Below, one piece after another: positions 6,487-13,931 of a DNA stretch of 41,634 bases. Origin of the DNA: RGIG8368 sp045540275 (GTDB lineage Bacteria > Verrucomicrobiota > Kiritimatiellia > RFP12 > UBA1067); assembly GCA_045540275.1 (NCBI GenBank), contig JAZQGX010000096.1:1-41634 (forward strand). Direction: 5' to 3'. Under the pieces are notes generated by a model. It was not told the origin of the DNA. It saw nothing but the letters and a program-made list of their open reading frames with translations, and did no database searches. A program made the translations under genes and the position numbers. How positions within the stretch are numbered: position 1 is the first letter of the stretch; each line of letters begins with the position of its first letter.

Positions 6487-8352
6487 TTACAGCGCGCTCA
6501 TTATCTCTTCGGCAATCTGTCCGGCCTCGAGTCCGAATTTCTTCCGCAGTTCCGCAACCGAGCCGTGCGGAATGAATTCATCCGGCCAGCCGAATGATTT
6601 GATTCTGATTGGACAATCCGCTAGCTCCTCGCGGACCGCACTGCCGAACCCCCCCTTGAGTGCGCTGTTTTCCAGTGTGACGATCATTTTGGCGTTGGCG
6701 GCATGCGCGCGAAGCAACTTGACATCCAATGGTTTGATAAAGCGAGCATTCACCACACCGGCGTCAATTCCCGATGTTTTCAGCATTCGCGCAACCTCGA
6801 GCGCGGTGTCGACGAAATCGCCAAGCGCCCAGAGCCACACCTGCGATCCGTTTTCGGCGGCAAGCGCAACCGCGGACTTTCCGAGTTCGATCGGCGCGGC
6901 TTGAGCGCTGCCATCATATGTCACTTCTCTGGGGTAGCGGATTGCAACCGGTTTCCCATGGGCGAGCGCCCAGCGCATCATCAGCTTCAGCTCTCCGCGG
7001 GTGCCGGGTTGAAGAAGCACAAGGTTGGGCAGCGAGCGCAACATGGCAATATCGTACAACCCGTGATGGGTGGGGCCGTCGCGACCTACGCAGCCGGCGC
7101 GGTCAATGCCAATCACGACCGGCAACTCGCCAAGGCAGATGTCGTGCATCACGCAGTCGACAGCACGCTGCAGGAAGGTTGAATAAATTGCCACGAACGG
7201 ACGCTTGCCGCCGGCGGCAAGACCCGAGGCGAACACTATTGCATGTTCTTCGCAAATTCCCACGTCAAAGAATCGGGTAGGATAGCGCGCGGCGAATTGA
7301 TTCATTCCGGTTCCGCTTTGCATTGCCGCCGTAATGCCGATGACGCGCGCATCGTGTTCGGCAAGATGCACAAGCTCTTCGCCAAACGCCTCGGAAAAAC
7401 CGGGCGTACTGGCCGGAGGATACAACCCATGCTGAGACGCGAGGTCGAACGGACCTACCCCATGCCAAGCGCTGGGTGCCGTTTCGGCAGGACGAAATCC
7501 TTTGCCTTTGACGGTCGCAATGTGCAGCAAGACGGGGCGATCGTATTCAGCGGCGGATTTCAATGCGTTGTCCAGTGCTTCAAAGTCGTGGCCGTCAATC
7601 GGGCCGATGTAGCGGATGCCGAATTCTTCGTAAAATGAATTTTTCAGCCACAGACTTTTTATCGCCTGTTCTATGCGATGGTAGATGCCGCGCAGGAAGG
7701 TCATGTGAAGTTTGTGTCCGGCCGCCTCCGCCGCGCGCTTGATGCGGTTGTAGTGGAGGTTGCCGAGCATTTTGCCCAATTGCCTTGAAAGGGCGCCGGT
7801 GTTGTGGGATATTGAACACTTGTTATCGTTGAGAATGACGATTACTTTCGATTTCGCCTCAATGATATTGTTCAAAGCCTCGAGCGATATTCCATTGGTC
7901 ATGCATCCATCGCCGACAACGGCAATCACCTGGTTCCGCCCGGCTTTATCATCGTCCAGATCGCGCGCCACGGCAAGACCGATCGCTTCGGAAAGTGCCG
8001 CGCCCGCATGACCGGTAACCGATATGTCATATTCGCTTTCGGACGGTTTGAGGAATCCGGACAGGCCGTTCAATTGTCGCAGAGTTTCGAAGCGATCGCG
8101 TCGGCCAGTCATGATTTTCCATGGATAGGTCTGATGTCCGACATCCCAGACAATCTTGTCCGCCGGCGGGGAAAAGATGCGCAGCAGCGCAATAGTCAAT
8201 TCTACTGCTCCGAGGGATGATGCAAGATGTCCGCCGTTTCTGCTGACGACGGCGAGAATTTCCTCGCGAAGTTCGGCGGCGAGCAGAGGAAGTTCGGCGG
8301 CGGCGAGTTTTTTTACATCATCGGGAGAGTTGATTCGATCCAAAAGCGGCAA
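6487..8352 (-). CDS. dxs: 1-deoxy-D-xylulose-5-phosphate synthase
   Basis: 621 residues, normal for DXS. It joins pyruvate and glyceraldehyde 3-phosphate with thiamine diphosphate, the first step of the MEP isoprenoid pathway. Visible in order are the early HLASSLGAVELTIAL and GHQTYPWKI, the TPP/Mg motif VGDGCMTNGISLEALNNI, the linker YIGPIDGHD, the transketolase-type central strand FDVGICEEHA, and IDRAGCVGRDGPTHHG, which is diagnostic of DXS. The C-terminal transketolase domain is complete. The start is a TTG at 8352, preceded at good spacing by GAGGTGG; no ATG fits. It follows the small DNA-binding-like gene by 11 bases and is probably co-transcribed with it. Confidence 0.96.
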   Translation of the reverse strand: MPLLDRINSPDDVKKLAAAELPLLAAELREEILAVVSRNGGHLASSLGAVELTIALLRIFSPPADKIVWDVGHQTYPWKIMTGRRDRFETLRQLNGLSGFLKPSESEYDISVTGHAGAALSEAIGLAVARDLDDDKAGRNQVIAVVGDGCMTNGISLEALNNIIEAKSKVIVILNDNKCSISHNTGALSRQLGKMLGNLHYNRIKRAAEAAGHKLHMTFLRGIYHRIEQAIKSLWLKNSFYEEFGIRYIGPIDGHDFEALDNALKSAAEYDRPVLLHIATVKGKGFRPAETAPSAWHGVGPFDLASQHGLYPPASTPGFSEAFGEELVHLAEHDARVIGITAAMQSGTGMNQFAARYPTRFFDVGICEEHAIVFASGLAAGGKRPFVAIYSTFLQRAVDCVMHDICLGELPVVIGIDRAGCVGRDGPTHHGLYDIAMLRSLPNLVLLQPGTRGELKLMMRWALAHGKPVAIRYPREVTYDGSAQAAPIELGKSAVALAAENGSQVWLWALGDFVDTALEVARMLKTSGIDAGVVNARFIKPLDVKLLRAHAANAKMIVTLENSALKGGFGSAVREELADCPIRIKSFGWPDEFIPHGSVAELRKKFGLEAGQIAEEIMSAL

Positions 8353-8363
8353 TGTCCACCTCG

Positions 8364-8606
8364 TTACGAGTAGTTGAAAAGGTCTGAAAGCGAATATTCT
8401 TTGCCCGTGACATTGTTGAGGGCGTTGAGAACCTTGTGCTGGGTGTTAGGGGTTAGTCGCCGCCCTTTGCAAGCTCTCGCCACCATTTTGTGATTCATCG
8501 GCTCCGAGGATGCGAGCACCAGATCGTGAGCTTTCAATCCGTGTTCCTGCAGAATCGCTGCGATGGGCTGTATGCCCAGATTGCGTTCTATCGTCTCTTC
8601 TTCCAT
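8364..8606 (-). CDS. Small helix-turn-helix-like conserved protein
   Basis: 80 residues, all predicted helical. The core MNHKMVARACKGRRLTPNT looks like a basic recognition helix and turn, followed by KVLNALNNVTGKEYSLSDLF, which resembles the last two helices of Cro/XRE-type repressors. I believe similar short proteins occur in PVC-group genomes, but no function is known to me. GGAGAA precedes the ATG by six bases. It sits directly upstream of dxs and could regulate it or be a generic nucleic-acid-binding protein. Confidence 0.7.
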   Translation of the reverse strand: MEEETIERNLGIQPIAAILQEHGLKAHDLVLASSEPMNHKMVARACKGRRLTPNTQHKVLNALNNVTGKEYSLSDLFNYS

Positions 8607-8628
8607 GGTATTCTCCGTAAGTGCGCAA

Positions 8629-8637
8629 ATTGTATCA
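8629..8637 (-). promoter_or_regulatory. Extended -10 promoter of the HTH-dxs operon
   Basis: On the minus strand TGATACAAT (8637-8629) is an extended -10 element about 25 bases before the ATG of the small HTH gene. No good -35 stands 17 bases upstream, which fits the extended -10 class. It faces away from the tRNA promoter, leaving only about 10 bases between them. Confidence 0.5.
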
Positions 8638-8646
8638 TGTTTTTAC

Positions 8647-8675
8647 TTGACAGTAGAAGCAATAAATGCTTTAAT
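8647..8675 (+). promoter_or_regulatory. tRNA-Ala promoter
   Basis: Consensus -35 TTGACA (8647-8652) and -10 TTTAAT (8670-8675) are separated by 17 bases. Transcription would begin near 8682, giving a leader of about 20 bases before the mature tRNA. Confidence 0.7.
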
Positions 8676-8700
8676 GGACACGTTTTCAAGCGAAAGCAAT

Positions 8701-8776
8701 GGGGGTATAGCTCAGTTGGTAGAGCGTTTGAATGGCATTCAAAAGGTCAGGGGTTCGACTCCCCTTACCTCCACCA
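8701..8776 (+). tRNA. tRNA-Ala (GGC anticodon)
   Basis: A full 76-base cloverleaf. The acceptor stem GGGGGTA (8701-8707) pairs with TACCTCC (8766-8772) with one G-T pair. The D stem is GCTC/GAGC. The anticodon stem TTTGA/TCAAA encloses loop ATGGCAT with anticodon GGC at 8734-8736, reading GCC alanine codons. The T stem AGGGG/CCCCT carries the TTCGACT loop. Discriminator A is at 8773 and CCA is encoded at 8774-8776. Confidence 0.97.
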
Positions 8777-8792
8777 TCATCAAAGTCAAAGA

Positions 8793-8816
8793 GGGGGAAG
8801 TGCACTTCTCCCTTTT
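8793..8816 (+). terminator. Rho-independent terminator of tRNA-Ala
   Basis: GGGGGAAG (8793-8800) pairs with CTTCTCCC (8805-8812) around a TGCA loop, with one G-T pair, and TTTT follows at 8813-8816. It lies 16 bases after the tRNA. Confidence 0.75.
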
Positions 8817-8993
8817 GTCGTTTCTACGGATGGCGTTCAAAACTCCGTAACTTATCGCCGTTCTCGTCTTTTGTCCTTCATGTTTCAGGTTATAGTGCGA
8901 ATTTCCAGTCGCTTAACGGTTGAGTGGGCTCTGCTGAAGCGTATGGCGGTGGATTTGCCCAAGTGTATAAATATGAATTTCTTTATTAGCGAA

Positions 8994-9052
8994 GCGATTA
9001 CGGTGCGGATGAACGAAATTTAGTGAAAAATGAAGAATGAATAGTGAATAAC
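8994..9052 (+). repeat. Dispersed repeat, copy 2 (long form)
   Basis: The core at 8994-9013 (GCGATTACGGTGCGGATGAA) is followed by CGAAATTTAGTGAAAAATGA and then AGAATGAATAGTGAAT. The tail closely matches that of the minus-strand copy at 30093-30147, giving a shared unit of about 50 bases. Confidence 0.7.
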
Positions 9053-9175
9053 CGTGCGCACTCGTACCGAAGTCTGATGTCCTAAGTCCGAAGTCCTCTT
9101 CGATTATGTTGGGAACTAGGGACGTACCCTGCAAGTCACTCATTGGCACCGATCTCGCACGGGCAACTTTAAAAT

Positions 9176-9195
9176 GAGATTACGGTGCGGATGAA
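9176..9195 (+). repeat. Dispersed repeat, copy 3
   Basis: The exact 20-base core GAGATTACGGTGCGGATGAA without the long purine tail. It is joined directly to the GC-rich segment GGGAGGGCGAGCGTCCTCGC (9203-9222), which can fold into a small hairpin. Confidence 0.75.
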
Positions 9196-9267
9196 AATCT
9201 ATGGGAGGGCGAGCGTCCTCGCGAGCCGTGAGAAGAGGGCCTCTACGTTCTTGGGCAGGAGAAATAT

Positions 9268-9322
9268 CAAGTCTGGGGGCAAGTCTGGGAGCAAGTCTGG
9301 GGGCAAGTCTGGGGGCAAGTCT
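9268..9322 (+). repeat. 12-base tandem repeat array
   Basis: CAAGTCTGGGGG is repeated head to tail at 9268, 9280 (one change, GGGAG), 9292 and 9304, with a partial unit at 9316-9322: about 4.6 copies. The unit is a multiple of three, which is why it yields open frames with repeating tetrapeptides on both strands. Confidence 0.9.
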
Positions 9323-9391
9323 CCTGACCGCCAAGGCCACCAGCCTTCGAGTTAAATCAACTTTCAAAATTCCAGTTCGCCAAATGTGTTC

Positions 9392-9420
9392 TTGCTAAAT
9401 ATTTGCGGTTTTGATAGCAT
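9392..9420 (+). promoter_or_regulatory. Promoter of the rpsA-rpmH-rnpA-yidD-yidC operon
   Basis: A -35 TTGCTA (9392-9397) and -10 TAGCAT (9415-9420) stand exactly 17 bases apart, about 130 bases before the rpsA start. The long leader could carry the S1 autoregulatory target known in other bacteria, but I see no specific motif. Confidence 0.5.
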
Positions 9421-9555
9421 AGAAGCCATTTTCGTTTGCGCAAAAGGTGCGGCCGCTCCGGGTGGAGCTGTGCGGTGTCCCGTAGTGGCAGGCAAAAACA
9501 ACAAAAAAGAGCGTCGATAGAAGATGCCGTCGACAGCTCTGAAAGACTCAATACA

Positions 9556-11310
9556 ATGGCAATTCGCAAACCCATGCCCGCGTCGGCCAAGACAGGGCCC
9601 ATGTACGAAGCGATGATGGCGGCTTTGGCCTCCGAGAACAATCAATTCACCCCCGGTTCCATCATTAAAGGTACCGTCAGCGCCATCAAAGGCAACGATG
9701 TCTTCGTGGATATCGGCTACAAATCGGAGGGCGTGGTCAACGCCAATGAATTTTCTTCAGATAAAGAACCCCAAATCGGTGACGTCATCGATGTCATGCT
9801 GATCGAGCTCGAGAGCGAAAAGAGCGGTTCCGTCAGCCTGAGCAAGCGCCAAGCCGATGAAAAGATCCGCTGGGAAGCGGTTCTTGCTAAATACACCGAA
9901 GGGTGCGTTGTTACCGGTAAAATCACCAGCAAGGTCCGCGGCGGTCTTATCGTCGATGTCGACGGTGTCATGGCATTTTTGCCCGGCTCTCAGGTGGATG
10001 TCACCCCGGTGCACGATCCCGAGCCTTACCTCAACACCACCTGCGAATTCAAGGTCATCAAAATCAGCAACGAGCGCCGTAACATCATCGTTTCGCGCCG
10101 CGAGCTCATTGAAGAGCGCCAGGCTGACAAAAAGCGCGAGCTGCTCTCCACTCTGGGCAAGGGCCAGCGCGTTATCGGCCGCGTGAAGAATATCACCGAT
10201 TTCGGTGCATTCGTCGGATTGGACGGCATCGACGGTCTGTTGCACATCACCGATATGAGCTGGGGCCGCGTAAAGCATCCGAGCGAAATGCTCAAGGTCG
10301 GCCAGGAGCTCGAGGTTATCATTCTCGATATCGATCTGGATCGCGAACGCGTCTCCCTCGGTCTCAAGCAGGCTTCGGAAAACCCCTGGAACAATATCGA
10401 AGGCAAGTATCCTATCGGCAGCCGTCTGCACGGCAAGGTTGTCAACCTCGTGCCCTACGGCGCGTTCGTTGAAATCGAACCCGGCGTCGAAGGTCTTGTC
10501 CACGTCTCCGAATTCTCCTGGACCAAACGCGTCGCCCGCGCCTCCGATATGCTCAATGTCGGTGATGAAGTCGATGTGGTGGTTCTCGGCATCGATTCCG
10601 GAAGCCAGAAGATCGCATTGGGCATCCGTCAGACCGAAGCCAATCCTTGGGATACCGTTCAGGATCGCTACCCGGTCGGCAGCCACGTTACCGGCAAGGT
10701 CCGCAACTTCACGACCTACGGTGCGTTCGTCGAGCTTGAAGATGGCATTGACGGCATGATCCACGTCTCTGATATGTCCTGGACGCGCAAGATCAACCAT
10801 CCTTCCGAAGTTCTTCAGAAGGGGCAGCAGGTTGAGGCGGTCGTGCTCGAGGTCAATTCCGACGATCAGCGCATCTCCCTCGGTCTCAAGCAGACCCAGA
10901 GCGATCCTTGGGGCGACATCTCCGACCGTTACAAGATCGGTCAGGTTGTTACCGGCAAGGTTTCCAAGATCGCATCGTTCGGTGCATTTGTCGCCCTCGA
11001 AGATGGCGTCGATGGTCTTGTCCATATCTCGCAGCTCAAGGACGAGCATGTTGAAAAGGTCAAGGACGTGCTCAAGGTCGGTGACGATGTCGAAGCCCGT
11101 ATCGTCAAGATCGACGGCAATGAACGTCGCATCGGATTGAGCATCAAGGCCGTCAGCATGACGGAAGAAGAGCTCAGCCGCCTTGAACAGGAGGCTTCCG
11201 TCACTGAACCTGCGAAGCTCAATGGGTCCGATAAGTTCGGTGATTTGGCTTCCGCTTTCGACGATGCTTTCGCCCAGTCCGAAGACACCTGGCAGCCTGG
11301 CGAGAAATAA
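9556..11310 (+). CDS. rpsA: 30S ribosomal protein S1
   Basis: 584 residues with six S1 RNA-binding (OB-fold) repeats starting at about residues 31, 114, 200, 286, 373 and 460. Repeats 3-6 contain the typical GRVKNITDFGAFV and GKVRNFTTYGAFVELEDG motifs, followed by HVSDMSW and a closing VSLGLKQ-like strand. The first two are divergent, as in other S1 proteins, where they dock on the ribosome. S1 brings mRNAs to the 30S subunit. The frame is open from 9436, but the first 40 codons look non-coding, so I choose ATG 9556; its ribosome-binding site is weak, which is common for rpsA. Placement directly upstream of rpmH (24 bases) is unusual and suggests one ribosomal operon. Confidence 0.93.
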   Translation: MAIRKPMPASAKTGPMYEAMMAALASENNQFTPGSIIKGTVSAIKGNDVFVDIGYKSEGVVNANEFSSDKEPQIGDVIDVMLIELESEKSGSVSLSKRQADEKIRWEAVLAKYTEGCVVTGKITSKVRGGLIVDVDGVMAFLPGSQVDVTPVHDPEPYLNTTCEFKVIKISNERRNIIVSRRELIEERQADKKRELLSTLGKGQRVIGRVKNITDFGAFVGLDGIDGLLHITDMSWGRVKHPSEMLKVGQELEVIILDIDLDRERVSLGLKQASENPWNNIEGKYPIGSRLHGKVVNLVPYGAFVEIEPGVEGLVHVSEFSWTKRVARASDMLNVGDEVDVVVLGIDSGSQKIALGIRQTEANPWDTVQDRYPVGSHVTGKVRNFTTYGAFVELEDGIDGMIHVSDMSWTRKINHPSEVLQKGQQVEAVVLEVNSDDQRISLGLKQTQSDPWGDISDRYKIGQVVTGKVSKIASFGAFVALEDGVDGLVHISQLKDEHVEKVKDVLKVGDDVEARIVKIDGNERRIGLSIKAVSMTEEELSRLEQEASVTEPAKLNGSDKFGDLASAFDDAFAQSEDTWQPGEK

Positions 11311-11334
11311 GTCTTAACACAAGGAGTTTGAATC

Positions 11335-11472
11335 ATGAAAATGACATGGCAACCTTCAAAGATCAAGCGTGCGCGTAAAATCGGGTTCCGCGCTCGCATG
11401 GCGACCAAGAGCGGCCGCAAAATCATTAACGCCCGCCGTCGCAAGGGCCGTCTGCGCCTGACGGCGGTCTAA
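11335..11472 (+). CDS. rpmH: 50S ribosomal protein bL34
   Basis: A 45-residue, very basic protein with the L34 pattern: an N-terminal TWQPSKIKRARKIGFRARM, then ATKSGRKIINARRRKGR and a C-terminal RLTAV. It is a small component of the large ribosomal subunit. AAGGAG stands about ten bases before the ATG. rnpA follows 24 bases later, the arrangement found at most bacterial rpmH-rnpA loci. It is shorter than most gene finders' cutoffs, so it is easily missed. Confidence 0.96.
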   Translation: MKMTWQPSKIKRARKIGFRARMATKSGRKIINARRRKGRLRLTAV

Positions 11473-11496
11473 GCGGCATGAGGAACCGGAAGACGT

Positions 11497-11856
11497 ATGT
11501 CTGTCCGAAGAAAAAGTTCCTTTCGCTTGACGGGCGACCGTTACCACGCGGTGTTTGATGCGAACGAATCGTATCGGAGCCGCACGGTGGTGATGTTCGT
11601 CCGTCGTGGTGGCGACGCCGGTCGAAAGGCCGGCGTCGTTGTTTCGAAAAAAACCTTTCCGCTTGCGGTAGACCGCAACCGGGCCAAGCGCCTGATGCGC
11701 GAAGCGTTCAGATTGAACCGCGACCGCCTTGTTTCAGGGGTGGAGGTTGTATTGATTGCCAGAGGTTTCATGAATGGCAAGTCAATGCAGGATGTAGCAG
11801 GGGATATTCGATATCTCTTTCGCAAGTCCGGAATAGAAGCCCCCCGGGAGGAATAG
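11497..11856 (+). CDS. rnpA: Ribonuclease P protein component
   Basis: 119 residues, the normal size. It binds the RNase P RNA and helps cut 5' leaders from precursor tRNAs. The family signature RNRAKRLMREAFR (about residues 66-78) is the RNA-binding helix. An N-terminal SSFRLTGDRYHAVFD, the central GVVVSKKTFPLAVDRN strand and late VVLIARGF also match. It starts 24 bases after rpmH, and its stop is two bases before the yidD start codon. Confidence 0.95.
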   Translation: MSVRRKSSFRLTGDRYHAVFDANESYRSRTVVMFVRRGGDAGRKAGVVVSKKTFPLAVDRNRAKRLMREAFRLNRDRLVSGVEVVLIARGFMNGKSMQDVAGDIRYLFRKSGIEAPREE

Positions 11857-11858
11857 CG

Positions 11859-12119
11859 GTGAAATCACCAATCAAATTGATTTCTAATGTAATTGTTTGG
11901 TGTTTGCTGCTTTTGGTGCGTTGCTACCAGATAGTGATCTCCCCCATGTTGGGGAATTGTTGCCGTTTCACGCCGTCCTGCTCCAATTACTGCATGGAGG
12001 CACTGCGCGTACACGGAGTTTTCAAAGGGCTGTGGTTGACAATCAAGCGATTGTCCAAATGCCGTCCGGGCGGTCCCTACGGCTACGATCCAGTGCCGCC
12101 CAGAAAAGAATGCTTATGA
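11859..12119 (+). CDS. yidD: Membrane protein insertion efficiency factor YidD
   Basis: 86 residues starting at GTG 11859, which has GGGAGG well placed upstream. An N-terminal amphipathic/hydrophobic helix precedes the diagnostic YQIVISPMLGNCCRFTPSCSNYCMEALRVHG, with the cysteine/proline pattern of the YidD (DUF37) family, and a C-terminal CRPGGPYGYDPVP. It assists YidC in inserting inner-membrane proteins. Its TGA overlaps the yidC ATG (ATGA). Confidence 0.95.
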   Translation: MKSPIKLISNVIVWCLLLLVRCYQIVISPMLGNCCRFTPSCSNYCMEALRVHGVFKGLWLTIKRLSKCRPGGPYGYDPVPPRKECL

Positions 12120-13921
12120 ATAACAAAGAAAAATTTTTAGCCGCCATCCTCGCGCTTGGACTTGTCGCCTGGATGTTTTATTCGTTCAAGGTCGATGCGC
12201 CGCGCCGCGCCGAGGCGGCCAGACTGGCTGCCGAGCAGCAGGTTGCGGTCGTCGCTGCCGCCACTAATGTCGTATCGAGCACGGGGTCGGCGGTTATAAC
12301 CGCTCCTGCTTCAAAACCGGTTTCCGCCCCGGCTGCATACGCCCATACGGCGAAAGAAGAGATTGTTCTCCTCTCCAACGAGCAGATGGAGGTTAAACTG
12401 TCATCCTGGGGGGCGATCGTGCGCAGTGTCCGTCTTAAAGGATACAATAATCTGCCGGGAGCAGCTTCGGCTGAGAATACCGAGGTTGTGCTGGGCGGAT
12501 CAGGGCGCGGCGCACTGCGCATGGACGGAGTCGCCGGACTCGATCCGGCAGCGGATTATCAGGTTGTGCGCCAGAGTAATACGGTGGCCGTTTTCACCGC
12601 GAGCGCGAAAAACGGTCTGTCGATCGTCCGTCGCGTTGAAATTCTTCCCGATTATAAAATTGCGGTTCGCGATACCTTCCGCAATTCTTCCGATGCCGTA
12701 TTTGAACTGTCCAGCAATACATTGGATGTCGGTTATCTGGAAAAGGGGACATCGGCAAACGATATGCTCTCGGTCGACTCCTTCTCAATCGCCGACGACG
12801 AAGTGGTTTACTGGGGCAACGAAAAGGAATCGCAGAATTTTCTGGCGGCGACATCAGGCGGTGGATTCGGTTGCGGATCATCATCGCGCTCTGCCGCCGG
12901 TCTTGCAGAATTTACAACACTGCCTATCCGTTCGAGTACCCGCTGGCTGGCGGTTAAGAACCGCTTTTTTGTAAGCGCCGCAATGTCGAACTGGGATGCC
13001 GAAGGATTTGAGTTCTGTGCCCGTCGCGACATGACTCGTGCGGAATACCGCCTGTCCGGCCTTTCCGCCCGTTTGCAGTTTGCCGCCCGCCAGATTCCCG
13101 CCAACGGGCAATGCGAGCGCATCACATCGTTGTTTATCGGCCCCAAGAAGCTCTCAATGCTGCAGAAATTTGATTCGGCATCGAAGCTCGATGAGGTCAT
13201 GGAATTCGGAATGTGGTCATGGCTGTGCAAGCTGCTAGTCCCGACGCTGAACGGATTCTATGCGCTTATCCCCAACTACGGAATCGCAATCCTGCTGTTG
13301 ACGGTTTTGGTTCGGGTTCTTTTCTGGCCGCTTACTCACAAGAGCACCGAAAGCATGAAGAAGATGTCCGAGATTCAGCCCAAAATCAAGGAGCTTCAAG
13401 CGCGATTCAAAGACAATCCCCAGAAGCTTCAGCAGGAAACATGGGCCATCTATCGTGAAAACAAGGTCAATCCGATGGCCAGTTGTCTGCCGATGCTGGT
13501 GCAGATTCCAGTGTTCATCGCGCTTTTTTACGTGCTTCGCAATTCGGTCGAACTCCGCTACGCTCCGTTCCTCTGGATTTCCGATTTGAGCGAACCGGAA
13601 AACCTTCTGGCAGGAATTTTGCCGATTCCGTTGAACATCCTGCCGATTCTCATGGCGGTGACCATGGGTCTGCAGAGCTACTTCACCCCCAGCGCCGGCG
13701 ATCCTAAACAACAGCGCATGATGATGGTGATGATGCCGGTGATGATGCTGTTCATGTTCTACTCTTTCCCTTCGGCACTGTCGCTGTACTGGACGGTCAG
13801 TCAGGTGCTGGCAATCGTCCAGATGGTGCTGATACGCCGTAAAAATAAGAAGAGCGAAGAGCCCGGCGCAGGCGGCGGTGACGACCGCCCGTTGACGCGC
13901 CAGCAGCGCCGTCACGCCTAG
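12116..13921 (+). CDS. yidC: Membrane protein insertase YidC
   Basis: 601 residues with the Gram-negative layout. TM1 is at about residues 9-25. A large periplasmic beta-sandwich domain (about 70-360) includes VRSVRLKGYNN and RRVEILPDYKIAVRDTFRNSS. The conserved five-TM insertase core starts at about 366 (MWSWLCKLLVPTLNGFYALIPNYGIAILLLT). The groove arginine lies in LVRVLFWPL. The cytoplasmic coiled hairpin KMSEIQPKIKELQARFKDNP and the MASCLPMLVQIPVFIALF segment follow. The C-tail is basic. It inserts membrane proteins with or without Sec. The frame is open further upstream inside yidD, but the start at 12116 follows from the ATGA overlap and TM1. Confidence 0.96.
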   Translation: MNNKEKFLAAILALGLVAWMFYSFKVDAPRRAEAARLAAEQQVAVVAAATNVVSSTGSAVITAPASKPVSAPAAYAHTAKEEIVLLSNEQMEVKLSSWGAIVRSVRLKGYNNLPGAASAENTEVVLGGSGRGALRMDGVAGLDPAADYQVVRQSNTVAVFTASAKNGLSIVRRVEILPDYKIAVRDTFRNSSDAVFELSSNTLDVGYLEKGTSANDMLSVDSFSIADDEVVYWGNEKESQNFLAATSGGGFGCGSSSRSAAGLAEFTTLPIRSSTRWLAVKNRFFVSAAMSNWDAEGFEFCARRDMTRAEYRLSGLSARLQFAARQIPANGQCERITSLFIGPKKLSMLQKFDSASKLDEVMEFGMWSWLCKLLVPTLNGFYALIPNYGIAILLLTVLVRVLFWPLTHKSTESMKKMSEIQPKIKELQARFKDNPQKLQQETWAIYRENKVNPMASCLPMLVQIPVFIALFYVLRNSVELRYAPFLWISDLSEPENLLAGILPIPLNILPILMAVTMGLQSYFTPSAGDPKQQRMMMVMMPVMMLFMFYSFPSALSLYWTVSQVLAIVQMVLIRRKNKKSEEPGAGGGDDRPLTRQQRRHA

Positions 13922-13931
13922 GAGACTATCA

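Larger units (their letters stand above)
8817..9391. other. Repeat-rich intergenic spacer without a gene
   Basis: Between the tRNA terminator and the rpsA promoter no frame looks coding. It holds two dispersed repeat copies (8994, 9176), a near-repetitive AAGTCTGATGTCC/AAGTCCGAAGTCC stretch around 9069-9096, a GC-rich hairpin (GCGAG 9209-9213 with CTCGC 9218-9222) and a 12-base tandem array. Reading frames across it contain low-complexity Leu-Ala-Pro-Arg or Leu-Gly-Ala-Ser runs produced by the array, not proteins. Confidence 0.6.

Noticed and set aside
8993..9330. CRISPR array
   Set aside because: Repeats are either directly tandem (12 bases, no spacers) or widely dispersed, and no cas gene is in the window.
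9140..9367. Open frame with repeating Leu-Ala-Pro-Arg units on the minus strand
   Set aside because: It is produced by the 12-base tandem array and the repeat copy; no start site, no conserved fold, and an equally long frame runs on the other strand.
9436..9555. 40-codon N-terminal extension of ribosomal protein S1
   Set aside because: The encoded sequence is Arg/Ser/Gln-rich with no S1 similarity and lies just after the promoter; it is more likely untranslated leader.
11897..12115. Upstream in-frame extension of yidC
   Set aside because: It lies wholly inside yidD in another frame; the ATGA overlap and TM1 place the start at 12116.
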